Shown here: in pieces, positions 9,185 to 18,380 of the stretch
Position numbering within the stretch: position 1 is the first letter of the stretch
Layout: each line of letters opens with the position of its first letter
Assembly (NCBI RefSeq): GCF_000719865.1
Contig: NZ_JOID01000016.1
Coordinates: forward strand, 124,001-188,000
From: Streptomyces albus subsp. albus
GTDB lineage: Bacteria; Actinomycetota; Actinomycetes; Streptomycetales; Streptomycetaceae
Length of the DNA: 64,000 nt
Direction of reading: 5' to 3'
Made by a program: the position numbers and the translations under genes
Notes under the pieces: model-generated
What the model was told of the DNA's origin: nothing
Databases searched by the model: none
The model's input: only the letters and a program-made list of their open reading frames with translations

Positions 9185-9243
9185 CGGTCGAGAAGAGCTA
9201 CCTCAAGGCCCAGGTCTGGCCGAACTGACAGCGTTTTCCGTCT

Positions 9244-9277
9244 TCCCCGCCTTTCGAAAGGGTGGCCGGGGCGGGGA
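9244..9277. terminator. Candidate terminator after amidase gene
   Basis: TCCCCGCC (9244-9251) pairs with GGCGGGGA (9270-9277), with a 12-base perfect palindrome CCTTTCGAAAGG inside. There is no T-run, as is common in Streptomyces. Confidence 0.4.
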
Positions 9278-9552
9278 GAGCCGGGGGTGGTGTCCGGGGT
9301 TCGCACCCGGCCGCCACCCCCGGCCGTTCCCGGCCGTGTTCCCGGCCGCGCCGCCGCCCCTCCGGCCCAGCCGCGCCGGCCGGACCGCCCGCGTCCGGCC
9401 CCGGGCCCGGCCCGCTTCCCCGGGCATCCGCCGCTCCCGGGCCGGCCCGTCGGCCCCTGACCGGCACAGTAACGAACAGACATACCGAAAAACCCCTATC
9501 CGGACTATGCGCCAACTATGGAGAGAAAAGGGCGGTTAGCCTCTATCCACCG

Positions 9553-9570
9553 CATCCGGTTCACCGGATG
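9553..9570 (+). promoter_or_regulatory. 5'-UTR hairpin before the His-rich protein gene
   Basis: CATCCGG-ttca-CCGGATG is a perfect 7-bp hairpin about 18 bases before the GAGGAG ribosome site. It may affect translation or mRNA stability. The rest of the 9278-9552 gap is GC-rich except for an AT-richer stretch at 9470-9550, likely the promoter; no confident -10/-35 pair was found. Confidence 0.35.
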
Positions 9571-9596
9571 ACATCACAGGAGGATGAGGAGACTTC

Positions 9597-9923
9597 ATGC
9601 GCACGATGCAGAAGGCCGCCATGGTCATGGCCATGCTGGGGACCATCGGGTTCCTCGGGACCGGCACCGCCCTGGCCCAGTCGGACATGCAGTCCGAGCG
9701 TCAGACACAGCGGTACGAGCAGAGCTACGACAACGAGCGGGTCGCGGATCACCGGGGCCGCGGTCACGGCCGCGGACACGGGCACGGCCGCTGGCACGGC
9801 GGGCACGGTCACGGCCACGGCAAGTGGGGCCACGGCCGCGGGCACCACCGCGGACACTGGGGCCACGGCCGCGGGCACCACCGCGGACACGGCCACGGCA
9901 ACTGGGGCCACGGCCGCCGGTGA
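9597..9923 (+). CDS. Small secreted His/Gly-rich repeat protein
   Basis: 108 residues. ATG 9597 is preceded by GAGGAG at 6-base spacing. Residues 1-27 are a Sec signal peptide ending A-L-A-Q. After a short acidic/Gln-rich stretch, the last 55 residues are almost only Gly, His, Arg and a few Trp, built from G-H-G-R-G-H-H-R-G-H-W-type repeats. No Cys. Such His density suggests transition-metal binding or buffering outside the cell, but this is inferred from composition only. It stands alone between two hairpins. I know no named family for it. Confidence 0.75.
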   Translation: MRTMQKAAMVMAMLGTIGFLGTGTALAQSDMQSERQTQRYEQSYDNERVADHRGRGHGRGHGHGRWHGGHGHGHGKWGHGRGHHRGHWGHGRGHHRGHGHGNWGHGRR

Positions 9924-10062
9924 CCACGGCCGGCCGCCGGACCCGGTCCCGACTCCGCGTCCGGCAGCCGTCCCGCTCCACCCGCACCGGCCCGACACCA
10001 CCCGGCCGGCGGCTCTGACAGCGCCCGGCTGATCACCTCCACCGGCGTCGGACCGGACCAGG

Positions 10063-10095
10063 AGACCCCCTGCCACCTCCGTGGGCAGGGGGTCT
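10063..10095. terminator. Bidirectional terminator between convergent genes
   Basis: AGACCCCCTGCC (10063-10074) and GGCAGGGGGTCT (10084-10095) form a perfect 12-bp stem. It lies between the His-rich gene and the end of rtcB, which converge here. Confidence 0.75.
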
Positions 10096-10189
10096 TCGCC
10101 GTGCCGCGCCGGGCCCGCCGAGCCCTCACCGCCCGCCGCTCTTTCACCCGCCGTTCCTCCGCCGGGCTCTTCGCCGGGCCGGCCCTCCG

Positions 10190-11617
10190 TCAGCCCTTGA
10201 CGACGCCCAGCGGCACCAGGCGGGCGACGAGCCGGGCGAGGCCGGCGCCCTCCGTGACGTCGGCGACCACGTCCACGTCCTTGTACGCCTCCGGAGTCTC
10301 CTCGGCCAGGCCCCGCCAGGAGGACGGCCGGACGGCCACCCCCTTCGCCTCCAGGCCGGCGCGCAACCGTTCACCGCGCACCGAGCGCAGCGCCTGATGA
10401 CGGCTCATCACCCGGCCGGCGCCGTGGCAGGCGGAGTGGAAGGCGTTGTTGCCGGGCAGGCCGGTCATGACGTACGAGGCGGTGCCCATGGTGCCGGGGA
10501 CGAGCACGGGCTGCCCGGCGTCGGCGAGGTCCTCCGGCAGGTCCGGATGGCCCGGGGGCAGGGCCCGGGTCGCGCCCTTGCGGTGGACGCAGAGCCGGCG
10601 CCGCCCGCCGTCCACCTCATGGGTCTCGACCTTGGCCATGTTGTGGGAGATGTCGTACACCAGGTCGAGACCGGTCCCGAGGGCGGTGGTGAAGGCGCGG
10701 CGGGCCGCCTCGGAGAGCAACTGCCGGTTGGCGCGGCCGTAGTTGGCGGCGGCCGCCATGGCGCCCAGGTAGTTGCGGCCCGGCGCGGAGTCCACCGGGG
10801 CACAGGCGAGCTGACGGTCCGGCAGATCGATGCCGTAGCGGTGCAGAGCCTGGTCCATCACCTTGACATGGTCGGTGCACACTTGGTGGCCGAGGCCGCG
10901 CGAACCGCAGTGGATCATGACGCAGACCTGGTCCGGTCGCAGGCCGAAGGCCGCCGCCGCCTCCGGGTCGTAGAGATGGTCGACCGCCTGGACCTCCAGG
11001 AAGTGGTTGCCGGAGCCCAGACTGCCCACCTGCCCCAGCCCCCGCTCCACCGCCCGCCGGCTGACCTCGCCGGGCGCGGCGCCCTCCAGCGTCCCGGAGT
11101 CCTCGCAGCGTTCCAGGTCCCGCGGCACACCGTGGCCGTGCTCGACGGCGTACCGGGCACCGCCCACCAGCAGGTCGTCCATCGCGTCCGGGCCGGACAG
11201 CTCCCACAGCCCGCCGCGCCCCATGCCGCGCGGGATCGTGCGGCCGAGGATGTCCATCAGCCGTTCGAAGGCACCGGGGTCCAACTCCGCCCGCGTGCTC
11301 CCGGCGGCCAGCAGCCGCACCCCGCAGGAGATGTCGAAGCCGACCCCGCCGGGCGAGACGACACCACCGTCGTCGATGTCGGTGGCGGCGACCCCGCCGA
11401 TCGGGAAGCCGTACCCCCAGTGCACGTCGGGCATCGCGTACGAGGCGCGGACGACGCCGGGCAGGGTGGCCACGTTCGCGACCTGCTCCAGGGCCTTGTC
11501 ACCGGCCGCCTGCGGCAGCAGCGCGCGCGAGGCGAACACCACTCCCGGTACGCGCATCGCCCCCCGCGCCTCGATCCGGAAGCGGTACGGGGTCTCCTCC
11601 GTCAGTTCGATCTCCAC
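10190..11617 (-). CDS. rtcB: RtcB family RNA ligase
   Basis: 475 residues from GTG 11617, supported by a CGGAGGTG ribosome site 6 bases upstream. RtcB signatures: [11 protein letters not shown] (Asp95, Cys98 manganese ligands), [17 protein letters not shown], and the guanylylation motif A-C-H-G-A-G-R (His398). It joins 2',3'-cyclic-phosphate or 3'-phosphate RNA ends to 5'-OH ends with GTP, in tRNA or rRNA repair. The archease gene lies upstream on the same strand, so the ligase and its activator are probably co-transcribed. No RtcR-type regulator is seen nearby. Confidence 0.93.
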   Translation of the reverse strand: MEIELTEETPYRFRIEARGAMRVPGVVFASRALLPQAAGDKALEQVANVATLPGVVRASYAMPDVHWGYGFPIGGVAATDIDDGGVVSPGGVGFDISCGVRLLAAGSTRAELDPGAFERLMDILGRTIPRGMGRGGLWELSGPDAMDDLLVGGARYAVEHGHGVPRDLERCEDSGTLEGAAPGEVSRRAVERGLGQVGSLGSGNHFLEVQAVDHLYDPEAAAAFGLRPDQVCVMIHCGSRGLGHQVCTDHVKVMDQALHRYGIDLPDRQLACAPVDSAPGRNYLGAMAAAANYGRANRQLLSEAARRAFTTALGTGLDLVYDISHNMAKVETHEVDGGRRRLCVHRKGATRALPPGHPDLPEDLADAGQPVLVPGTMGTASYVMTGLPGNNAFHSACHGAGRVMSRHQALRSVRGERLRAGLEAKGVAVRPSSWRGLAEETPEAYKDVDVVADVTEGAGLARLVARLVPLGVVKG

Positions 11618-11840
11618 ATCCTCACCTCCGGTTCGGTGGACCGGGCGCGGTCCGCCGGGGACCGGGCCGGCCTGCCCGCTGCCTTCGTACGACGCCTCGG
11701 CCGCTCTCCACGCCACCGCCGCCGCCCCGTGGACGGCCGTGTCCTGTGGCGTCCCGGTCAGGCGCCCCGTCCGGATGCCGCGTCGCACCTGTGGGGGGTG
11801 TTCCGCGTACGGACCGGTCCGGTGCCGGGGCCGGTGCGGC

Positions 11841-12299
11841 CTAGACGTCGAGGGTCACCGCGCAGGTCCACCCCCCGGAGTCACCGCGCAGCCGCAGGTC
11901 ATGCAGCGAGACGGCCTTGGGTACGGCACCGATCAGCGGGGTGCGGGCGGCGTCGGCCATCCGGCAGCGGACGGTGGCGGCCCGCAGGCCGCCGGTGGCG
12001 CGGATCGGGCCCACCGCGGTCTCCAGCGGGATCTCGCCGTCGGCGTCCAGCCGGTAGACGGCCTCGTCGAGGACGGAGACCAGCAGATCCTCGTCGGTCG
12101 GCGCCGTGACCTCGAACTCGCGCTCGGCCACCGCCGCGGCCCCGGAGAGGTCCGCGAAGCTCTCCACCGCGCCGCGCACCGCCTCGGTGATGCACCGCTC
12201 GGCCGTCTCCGACCACGCCTCCACCCGCAGATCGGCGGTGTGCGGCACGGTCCGGTGGCCGCTGCCGCGCGGCCGCCCGCCGGCTTCCGTACCGTCCAC
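11841..12299 (-). CDS. Archease, activator of RtcB
   Basis: 152 residues from GTG 12299 with an AGAGG ribosome site about 8 bases upstream. The conserved opening [11 protein letters not shown], the middle [11 protein letters not shown] and the terminal S-L-H-D-L-R-L...W-T-C-A-V-T-L-D-V match archease. The family speeds RtcB guanylylation and multiple turnover. It ends 224 bases before the rtcB start in the same direction; that spacer shows no strong terminator, so an operon is likely. Secure assignment. Confidence 0.9.
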   Translation of the reverse strand: MDGTEAGGRPRGSGHRTVPHTADLRVEAWSETAERCITEAVRGAVESFADLSGAAAVAEREFEVTAPTDEDLLVSVLDEAVYRLDADGEIPLETAVGPIRATGGLRAATVRCRMADAARTPLIGAVPKAVSLHDLRLRGDSGGWTCAVTLDV

Positions 12300-12589
12300 G
12301 CCACCGCCTCTCCGCACCGCCCCGCGCACGGTCCGGGCGCCACCGCGCCTCTCCCTCCAGACTCGCCCCGCGCCGCGCGGGCGGCAACCCGGTACGGGAG
12401 GACCGGCGCGGCCGGCCGGCCCGGGGGTGCGGGCAGCGCCGTCCCGCCATGACCGGCGGTTCTCCTCACCCGGCCCGCCCGGTGATTGAGTGGTTGGCGC
12501 CGACCGGCCGTACTCATGACGGCGGGCCCCGCTCCCGGGTGTCCGGCCCGCCGCGCCACCACCGGGCTTCGCATGGAAGGACCTTCGGG

Positions 12590-14968
12590 TTGCCGCTCTC
12601 TCGTCAGCTTCCGAACACGGACAACGCCACCAAGGAGGACGGCCCGGCGCCGGACGACTCCCGGGAGCACACACCGGACGACACCCCCCTCACCGACCAG
12701 GACGCCGCCGCGGGCGGGGACGACACCGCGACCACCGGCGGCGGTGACGACAAGCGGGACGACGCCGTCACGGACGGCGCCCCCGCGGCCGCCACCACGC
12801 GTGACACCGACCGTGACACCCCGGCGGAACCCCCCGGACCCCGGACCGCCGCCCCCGGCGCGGCATCCGCCGCCCGGCGGGAGACCACCGGCGGCGCCGC
12901 AGGCGACGGCCGGGGCAGCGACGGCAACGCCGCGGAGAGCGAAGCCGCCGCCGAGGCCGCCGGGAAGCCCACCGCGGTGGGGAACCCCGCCCGGGCCGAC
13001 GGGGCCGACGACGAGGCCCGCACCGGTGACGGCACGGACAGCGGCCCCGAACAGCCCACCGCCGCACGGGAGTCCGCCCCGGCCCGGAGCGCCCTCGCCC
13101 GTCCGGGCAAGGCTGAGCCCGGAACACCGGCCCCGGACAGCACAGTCGGCAGCCCCGCCGACGACGCCACCACGGGCACCGCCGACGGCACCACGGCCGA
13201 GGCCCCGCCCGGTGGCGGGCCCGACACCGGCGGCGAGCGCCGCGGCCCGCGCGGTCTGCGCGGTCTGCGGGCCCGTCACCCGGCCGCCGCACGCGCCGTG
13301 GCGTACACGCTCACGGCCCTGGCCGTCCTCCTCGTCTACGCCGCCCTCGTGCTGCCGAACGGGCTCACCCGCTTCAAGCCCTCCGCCTTCACGCGCATCC
13401 CCGGCGAGGCGGTCGTCGCCGCCGCCGTCCTGCTCTTCCTGCCGCCGAGGGCCCGGCGGTGGGTCGCGGCGCTCTCCGGGACGGGCCTCGGACTGCTGCT
13501 CGTCCTGAAGTTCATCGACATCGGCTTCTACGCGGTCCTGAGCCGGCCGTTCGACCTCGTACTCGACTGGATCCTCTTCGAGGACGGCCACTCCTTCCTC
13601 GAATCCACGATCGGCGGGACAGGCGCCACCGCGGCCCTGATCGGCGCGGTGGCCCTGGCCGCCGCCCTGCCCGTCCTGATGACGCTGGCGGTGATCCGGC
13701 TGAGCGAGATCCTGGTCCGGCACCGCGCCACGGCCACCCGCACCACCTTCACCGTCGCCATCGTCTGGATCACCTGCTCCGCGATCGGCCTGCAGATCGG
13801 CAGCACGCCGGTGGCCTCCAGCGCCGCGGCCAGGCTCGTCAAGGACCGGGTGAACCGGGTGGAGGCCGGCATCGAGGACGAACGTAAGTTCGCCAGGGTG
13901 GCGGCCGTCGACGACTTCCGCGACACCCCGCCCGACGACCTGCTGACCGCCCTGCGCGGCAAGGACGTCCTCTTCGCCTTCATCGAGAGCTACGGCCGGG
14001 TGGCCATCGACGAGAACCCGGACATGTCGCGCCGCATGAGCGCGGCCCTCGCGGAGGACACCGGCCGGCTGGAGAAGGCCGGTTTCTCCTCCCGGAGCGG
14101 CTTCCTCCGCTCGCCCACCACGGGCGCCGGAAGCTGGCTGGCCCACTCCACCCTGTGGTCGGGCCTGTGGGTCGACAACCAGCGGCGCTACCGCACGGTG
14201 ACGGCGAGCGACCGCCTCACCCTCACCGGCGCCTTCCAGCGCTCCGGTGCCTGGCGGACGGTCGGCATGATGCCGGGCGTCACCCGGGCCTGGCCCGAGG
14301 GGAAGTTCTACGACTTCGACGCCATCTACGACTCCCAGCAACTCGGCTACCGGGGGCCGAAGTTCAGCTGGACGCCGGTCCCCGACCAGTACACCCTGTC
14401 CGCGTTCGAGCGGCTGGAGCGCGCCAAGAGGGACCGCGACCCGCTGATGGCCGGGATCATCCTCGCCACCAGCCACAACCCCTGGGCGCCCATCCCGCGG
14501 ATGATCGGCTGGGACGAGGTCGGCAACGGCTCCGTCTACCACGCCATGAAGGAGGAGGGGAAGGACCCGGAGGAGGTCTGGAAGGACCCCGAGCAGGTGC
14601 GCACCGAGTACCGGCGCGCCGTCGAGTACTCGATGGACAGCCTGGTCTCATACCTGGAGGAGTACGGCGACGAGGACACCGTGCTCGTCGTCCTCGGCGA
14701 CCACCAGCCCGTGCCGACCGTCGCCGGCGACGGGGCCAGCCGGGACGTGCCGATCTCGATCGTCGCCCACGACGAGGCCGTGCTGGACCGGATCGCCGAC
14801 TGGGAGTGGGACGAGGGCCTCAAGCCGGGCCCGGACGCCCCGGTCTGGCGGATGGACACCTTCCGCGACCGCTTCCTGACGGCATACGGCCCGCAGGGCG
14901 ATGGCCCGGCCGCGCGGGAGGCGGGCACGGAGTCGGGCACGGAGTCGGGCAAGCCGACGAAGCAGTGA
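12590..14968 (+). CDS. Membrane sulfatase-family protein with long acidic disordered N-terminus
   Basis: 792 residues from a TTG at 12590, chosen because GGAAGG lies 9 bases upstream. Residues 1-215 are Asp/Thr/Ala/Gly-rich and almost certainly disordered. About four to five transmembrane helices follow (residues 220-400), then an extracytoplasmic sulfatase/alkaline-phosphatase-fold domain: F-I-E-S-Y-G-R, S-W-L-A-H-S-T-L-W-S-G and V-L-G-D-H-Q-P-V. This layout resembles LTA synthase/phosphoglycerol transferases, but the usual catalytic Thr motif is not obvious. A CDP-alcohol phosphatidyltransferase lies nearby on the other strand, which may hint at phospholipid head-group or wall-polymer chemistry. 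Function inferred only. Confidence 0.8.
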   Translation: MPLSRQLPNTDNATKEDGPAPDDSREHTPDDTPLTDQDAAAGGDDTATTGGGDDKRDDAVTDGAPAAATTRDTDRDTPAEPPGPRTAAPGAASAARRETTGGAAGDGRGSDGNAAESEAAAEAAGKPTAVGNPARADGADDEARTGDGTDSGPEQPTAARESAPARSALARPGKAEPGTPAPDSTVGSPADDATTGTADGTTAEAPPGGGPDTGGERRGPRGLRGLRARHPAAARAVAYTLTALAVLLVYAALVLPNGLTRFKPSAFTRIPGEAVVAAAVLLFLPPRARRWVAALSGTGLGLLLVLKFIDIGFYAVLSRPFDLVLDWILFEDGHSFLESTIGGTGATAALIGAVALAAALPVLMTLAVIRLSEILVRHRATATRTTFTVAIVWITCSAIGLQIGSTPVASSAAARLVKDRVNRVEAGIEDERKFARVAAVDDFRDTPPDDLLTALRGKDVLFAFIESYGRVAIDENPDMSRRMSAALAEDTGRLEKAGFSSRSGFLRSPTTGAGSWLAHSTLWSGLWVDNQRRYRTVTASDRLTLTGAFQRSGAWRTVGMMPGVTRAWPEGKFYDFDAIYDSQQLGYRGPKFSWTPVPDQYTLSAFERLERAKRDRDPLMAGIILATSHNPWAPIPRMIGWDEVGNGSVYHAMKEEGKDPEEVWKDPEQVRTEYRRAVEYSMDSLVSYLEEYGDEDTVLVVLGDHQPVPTVAGDGASRDVPISIVAHDEAVLDRIADWEWDEGLKPGPDAPVWRMDTFRDRFLTAYGPQGDGPAAREAGTESGTESGKPTKQ

Positions 14969-15006
14969 CCGGCGGCCGGTGAACACCATCCGGCACCAGC
15001 ACAGGT

Positions 15007-15034
15007 GAGCCCCGGGCCCGACGGCCCGGGGCTC
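15007..15034 (+). terminator. Terminator after sulfatase gene
   Basis: GAGCCCCGGGCC - cgac - GGCCCGGGGCTC is a perfect 12-bp stem with a 4-base loop, 38 bases after the stop codon. Confidence 0.85.
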
Positions 15035-15228
15035 TCTGCCGTCGGCGCGACTCCGTACAGGGAAGCGGTCGAATGGCCCACCGGTCCCCAACCAGGTTGT
15101 TTGTACAGCAGGTTGGGACATGTCAATCCACCCTGGGAACCCATTTCGATCATCTTGTGGGAGGACGCACGCGAACCTGTGTTCGACTACCGTCACTTCC
15201 GGAATATCCGATCGAACGGGGAGGGTGC

Positions 15229-15570
15229 ATGACCAGCACCTTGAAGAAGTTCGGGACCACCGCCTCGGCGATGGGTCTGCTCGCCGCGGGCATGACCTTG
15301 GGTCTCGCGCCGTCCGCGCAGGCCGCCGCCGGACCGTCCGGCTGCAGCGCCTACGTGTCGCACACCAACGACCACGTGGCCGTCGGCTGGTGCAACTCCG
15401 GCAACGGCTCCTGGAACGTCCAGGCCTACTGCGGCGGCCCGGGTGGCGCCAGGGGCCCCTACAAGGGCACCCCCGGCTACCGCACGCGCGGTGTGGAGAA
15501 GGCGGCGACGCTCAACTGCGGCTCCTCCGGCTACCCGTACAACCTGAAGGTCGTCGACAAGAAGGTCTGA
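15229..15570 (+). CDS. Small secreted four-cysteine protein
   Basis: 113 residues. ATG 15229 follows GGGGAGGG. Residues 1-34 are a signal peptide ending A-Q-A-A-A. The mature part has four Cys (G-C-S-A-Y, G-W-C-N-S-G, A-Y-C-G-G-P, N-C-G-S-S), probably two disulfides, and is rich in Gly, Ser, Tyr and Asn. It looks like a stable extracellular beta protein of the kind many streptomycetes secrete; function unknown. The 190-base upstream region is AT-rich for this genome and contains two CAGGTTG direct repeats near 15095-15117, a possible regulator site. Confidence 0.75.
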   Translation: MTSTLKKFGTTASAMGLLAAGMTLGLAPSAQAAAGPSGCSAYVSHTNDHVAVGWCNSGNGSWNVQAYCGGPGGARGPYKGTPGYRTRGVEKAATLNCGSSGYPYNLKVVDKKV

Positions 15571-15614
15571 CCAGGGCCCTACCGGGCCGGGCTCGGCCGG
15601 GGGAACGCAAGTCC

Positions 15615-15659
15615 GAGGCCGACTGCCCCACCCGTGCGACGGGTGGGGCAGCCGGCCTC
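15615..15659. terminator. Strong bidirectional terminator
   Basis: A 21-bp stem with one mismatch and a 3-base loop: the inner arm CTGCCCCACCCGT pairs with ACGGGTGGGGCAG, extended by GAGGCCG/CGGCCTC. It separates two convergent genes. Confidence 0.9.
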
Positions 15660-15689
15660 CGCCGCTCCGCGGCCCGGTGGTCCGCGGTC

Positions 15690-16517
15690 TCAGACGCTCT
15701 CCGCGGCCGCGCCCCGGACGGCCACGGGGCGGGTGCCCCGGCGGGTCCTGCCCCGCGTCGCGGCGCGGCCGCCGGTCTCCCCGGACGGGACGTCGCCCTC
15801 GCGGGCCCGGAAGCGCCACAGCGTCCCGATGTCCCGGCCGAAGGACCACACGAGCAGCGCCAGCGCCCCCAGCACCGTCCCGTACGCGACCGTGTACGGG
15901 AGAAGACCGGAGGCCGCCGCGAGCAGCAGTACGCCCTGCAGGGCGGCCACCGTCTTGCGGGCCATGCTCGGCGGCAGCGGCCCGTTGAGCCACGGCATCA
16001 ACCGCGCCGCCGCGACGAAGCCGTAGCGCATGGCGCCGATCAGCAGCACCCAGCCGCCCAGCGCCATGGCGTCGTAGAGGCTGAGCACGAGGATCAGGAA
16101 GGCGTCGACCTCCATGTCGAAACGCGCTCCGAGGGGGGAGGCCGTCCCGGTGCGCCGGGCCACCTGCCCGTCCACCGCGTCCAGGCTCAGCGCGACCGCC
16201 GTGAACACGACCAGCGCGCCCACCGGGACCGGCCCGGTGAAAGCGTCGGCGACCAGCGCGGTGACACCGCCGACGAGCGTCGTACGGGCCAGGGTGACGG
16301 CGTTGGCCGGGCCGAAGGGCCTCGGTGGCCAGGACCGGTGCAGGGCGCGGGTGAGCAGGGCCCAGGTGCCGGCCGTGAACGCCAGGCCCGTCAGCCATCC
16401 CGCGAGCCCCAGACCGACGGCCGTGTCGAGAAGGACCAGCAGAAGGATCTGCGCGCCCGCCCCCGCGGTTGTCTCCTGGCGCAAGAGCCTCGTTTCGCAA
16501 AGGTCGCTCAGGGCCAC
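15690..16517 (-). CDS. CDP-alcohol phosphatidyltransferase
   Basis: 275 residues with six or so hydrophobic segments. The family signature D-x2-D-G-x2-A-R-x8-G-x3-D-x3-D is visible as D-A-V-D-G-Q-V-A-R-R...G-A-R-F-D-M-E-V-D near residues 112-135. The enzyme moves a phosphatidyl group from CDP-diacylglycerol (or similar) to an alcohol in the membrane. The acceptor cannot be read from sequence. It is transcribed away from the MDR oxidoreductase gene and converges on the secreted Cys protein. Confidence 0.88.
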   Translation of the reverse strand: MALSDLCETRLLRQETTAGAGAQILLLVLLDTAVGLGLAGWLTGLAFTAGTWALLTRALHRSWPPRPFGPANAVTLARTTLVGGVTALVADAFTGPVPVGALVVFTAVALSLDAVDGQVARRTGTASPLGARFDMEVDAFLILVLSLYDAMALGGWVLLIGAMRYGFVAAARLMPWLNGPLPPSMARKTVAALQGVLLLAAASGLLPYTVAYGTVLGALALLVWSFGRDIGTLWRFRAREGDVPSGETGGRAATRGRTRRGTRPVAVRGAAAESV

Positions 16518-16724
16518 CGCGCATCCTCCCGCTGTCAGTTCAGTGCCGTCTCATGTCCCGTTCCCGTTCCCGGTCCGGTGCCGGATCCCGGCGCCGCTCC
16601 GCGGCGGGGTCCGGCCGGGGCCGGCCGGGTGACTCTGTGGCAGAGTCGGGGCGGCCGCGTACCGTGTGCGGCCTCGCGCTTAACAACGTGAGCCGAACCC
16701 CCAGCGTTCAGCAGGAGGACGCCG

Positions 16725-17708
16725 ATGCCGCGCACCGCCCGCGCCTTCTGGCTCAACTCGCCCGGCCACGGGGAGATACGGGACGTCACCCTGCCCGAGC
16801 CGGACGACGGTGACGTCGTCGTGCGCGCGCTCTACTCGGGCGTCAGCCGCGGCACGGAGAGCCTGGTCTTCCGCGGGGGTGTGCCGGAGAGTCAGCACAC
16901 GCTGATGCGGGCGCCGTTCCAGGAGGGCGAGTTCCCCGGCCCCGTCAAGTACGGCTATCTGAGTGTCGGTCTTGTCGAGGAGGGGCCGGAGCACCTCCTC
17001 GGCCGTACGGTCTTCTGCCTCTACCCGCACCAGAGCCGGTACGTCGTCCCGGCGAGCGCCGTGACCCCGGTGCCGGACGGGGTCCCCGCCGCCCGCGCCG
17101 TGCTGGCCGGCACGGTGGAGACGGCGGTGAACGCCCTGTGGGACGCGGCGCCGCTGGTCGGCGACCGGATCGCCGTCATCGGGGCCGGCATGGTCGGCTG
17201 CTCCGTCGCCGCCCTGCTCGCCCGCTTCCCGGGCGTCCGCGTCCAGTTGGTGGACGCCGATCCGTCCCGCGCCGCCGTCGCCGAGGCGCTGGGCACCGGG
17301 TTCGCCCTCCCCGGAGACGCCCTGGGCGACTGCGATCTCGTCGTCCACGCCAGCGCCAGCGAGGCCGGGCTCACGCGCGCCCTGGAGCTCCTCGCGCCGG
17401 AGGGCACGGCCCTGGAGCTGAGTTGGTACGGGGACCGGCGGGTCAGCCTGCCGCTCGGCGAGGCCTTCCACTCCCGGCGGCTCATCGTGCGCGGCAGCCA
17501 GGTGGGGACGGTCTCCCCCGCCCGCGCCGCGCGCCGCACCTACGCCGACCGGCTCGCCCTCTCGCTCGAACTCCTGGCCGACCCGGCCCTCGACGCCCTC
17601 ATCTCCGGCGAATGCGCGTTCGAGCAACTGCCGCTGACGCTCTCGCGGATCGCCTCCGGCGAGCTGCCCGGGCTGTGCCACCGCGTCCGGTACGACGCGC
17701 CCGCGTGA
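16725..17708 (+). CDS. MDR-superfamily zinc-type alcohol dehydrogenase-like oxidoreductase
   Basis: 327 residues; the ATG has CAGGAGGACG upstream. N-terminal GroES-like part (F-W-L-N-S-P-G-H-G-E-I, G-V-S-R-G-T-E) and Rossmann part with G-A-G-M-V-G-C-S-V-A. The usual catalytic and structural zinc cysteines are absent, as in zinc-independent members that act on activated sugars or quinone-like substrates. First gene of a set running through PTPS-like, glycosyltransferase, methyltransferase and RibA/RibD-like genes, so it probably serves that pathway, but a 273-base gap separates it from the next gene. Its stop codon starts a run of degenerate repeats. Confidence 0.82.
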   Translation: MPRTARAFWLNSPGHGEIRDVTLPEPDDGDVVVRALYSGVSRGTESLVFRGGVPESQHTLMRAPFQEGEFPGPVKYGYLSVGLVEEGPEHLLGRTVFCLYPHQSRYVVPASAVTPVPDGVPAARAVLAGTVETAVNALWDAAPLVGDRIAVIGAGMVGCSVAALLARFPGVRVQLVDADPSRAAVAEALGTGFALPGDALGDCDLVVHASASEAGLTRALELLAPEGTALELSWYGDRRVSLPLGEAFHSRRLIVRGSQVGTVSPARAARRTYADRLALSLELLADPALDALISGECAFEQLPLTLSRIASGELPGLCHRVRYDAPA

Positions 17709-17830
17709 ACCGTGTTGTGTGAGCCGCCGCGGTGCGTGAGCCGTCCGCGTGAGCGGCACCGCGTGAGCCGTCCCGCGTGAAACCCGGCGTGCGAGCCGCC
17801 CGCGCGCGCCGTCGCGTGTGAGCCGCCCCC
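17701..17830 (+). repeat. Degenerate tandem repeats starting at the MDR gene stop codon
   Basis: At least five copies of a unit like cgcgtgagccgt follow each other (17701, 17719, 17734, 17747, 17760, 17775), the first containing the TGA stop itself. The remaining gap to 17981 has no other obvious structure except the ribosome site of the next gene. Confidence 0.55.
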
Positions 17831-17981
17831 GCGCCGGCGTCCCGCGCGGCGGCGCCACCGCCGCACGACGACGTCCGCATTCTCCTCGTCCCGGGCTTTG
17901 AACAGGAGTTACGCTCCGGCCGTACTGCATGGCACGGCCCGGCAGCGGGCCGCACAGCCCAGAAGACCTGGAGGTCGGTCG

Positions 17982-18380
17982 TTGTTCAGCGTCACCGTCC
18001 GTGAGCACCTGATGGTCGCTCACAGCTTCCGCGGCGAGGTCTTCGGACCCGCGCAGCGTCTGCACGGCGCGACGTTCCTCGTGGACGCCACCTTCCGCCG
18101 CACCGACCTGGACGCCGACAACATCGTCGTCGACATCGGCCTGGCCACCAGCGAACTGGGGGCCGTGGTCGGGGAGTTCAACTACCGCAATCTCGACGAG
18201 GTGCCCGAGTTCGCCGGAGTCAACACCTCGACGGAGTACCTGGCCAAGGTCATCGCCGACCGGCTGGCCGACAAGGTGCACGCCGGGGCCCTGGGCGAGG
18301 GGGCCCGCGGCCTGAGCGGCATCTCCGTCACCCTGCACGAATCCCACATCGCGTGGGCGAGTTACGAGCGGACGCTGTGA
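17982..18380 (+). CDS. 6-pyruvoyl-tetrahydropterin synthase / QueD-like protein lacking catalytic residues
   Basis: 132 residues from TTG 17982, supported by GGAGG 7 bases upstream. The T-fold is recognisable: V-A-H-S-F (His14), R-L-H-G (His28), T-S-T-E-Y-L-A-K and terminal L-H-E-S. In QueD/PTPS three His bind zinc and a Cys acts as base. Here the third zinc His is Ala30 (H-G-A instead of H-G-H), the Cys position is Ala24 and the L-D-H-H motif reads F-N-Y-R. Zinc binding and standard chemistry are therefore doubtful. Its stop overlaps the glycosyltransferase start (GTGA), so it is coupled to that gene. It likely acts on a pterin- or pyrimidine-type intermediate, or is structural. Confidence 0.8.
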   Translation: MFSVTVREHLMVAHSFRGEVFGPAQRLHGATFLVDATFRRTDLDADNIVVDIGLATSELGAVVGEFNYRNLDEVPEFAGVNTSTEYLAKVIADRLADKVHAGALGEGARGLSGISVTLHESHIAWASYERTL

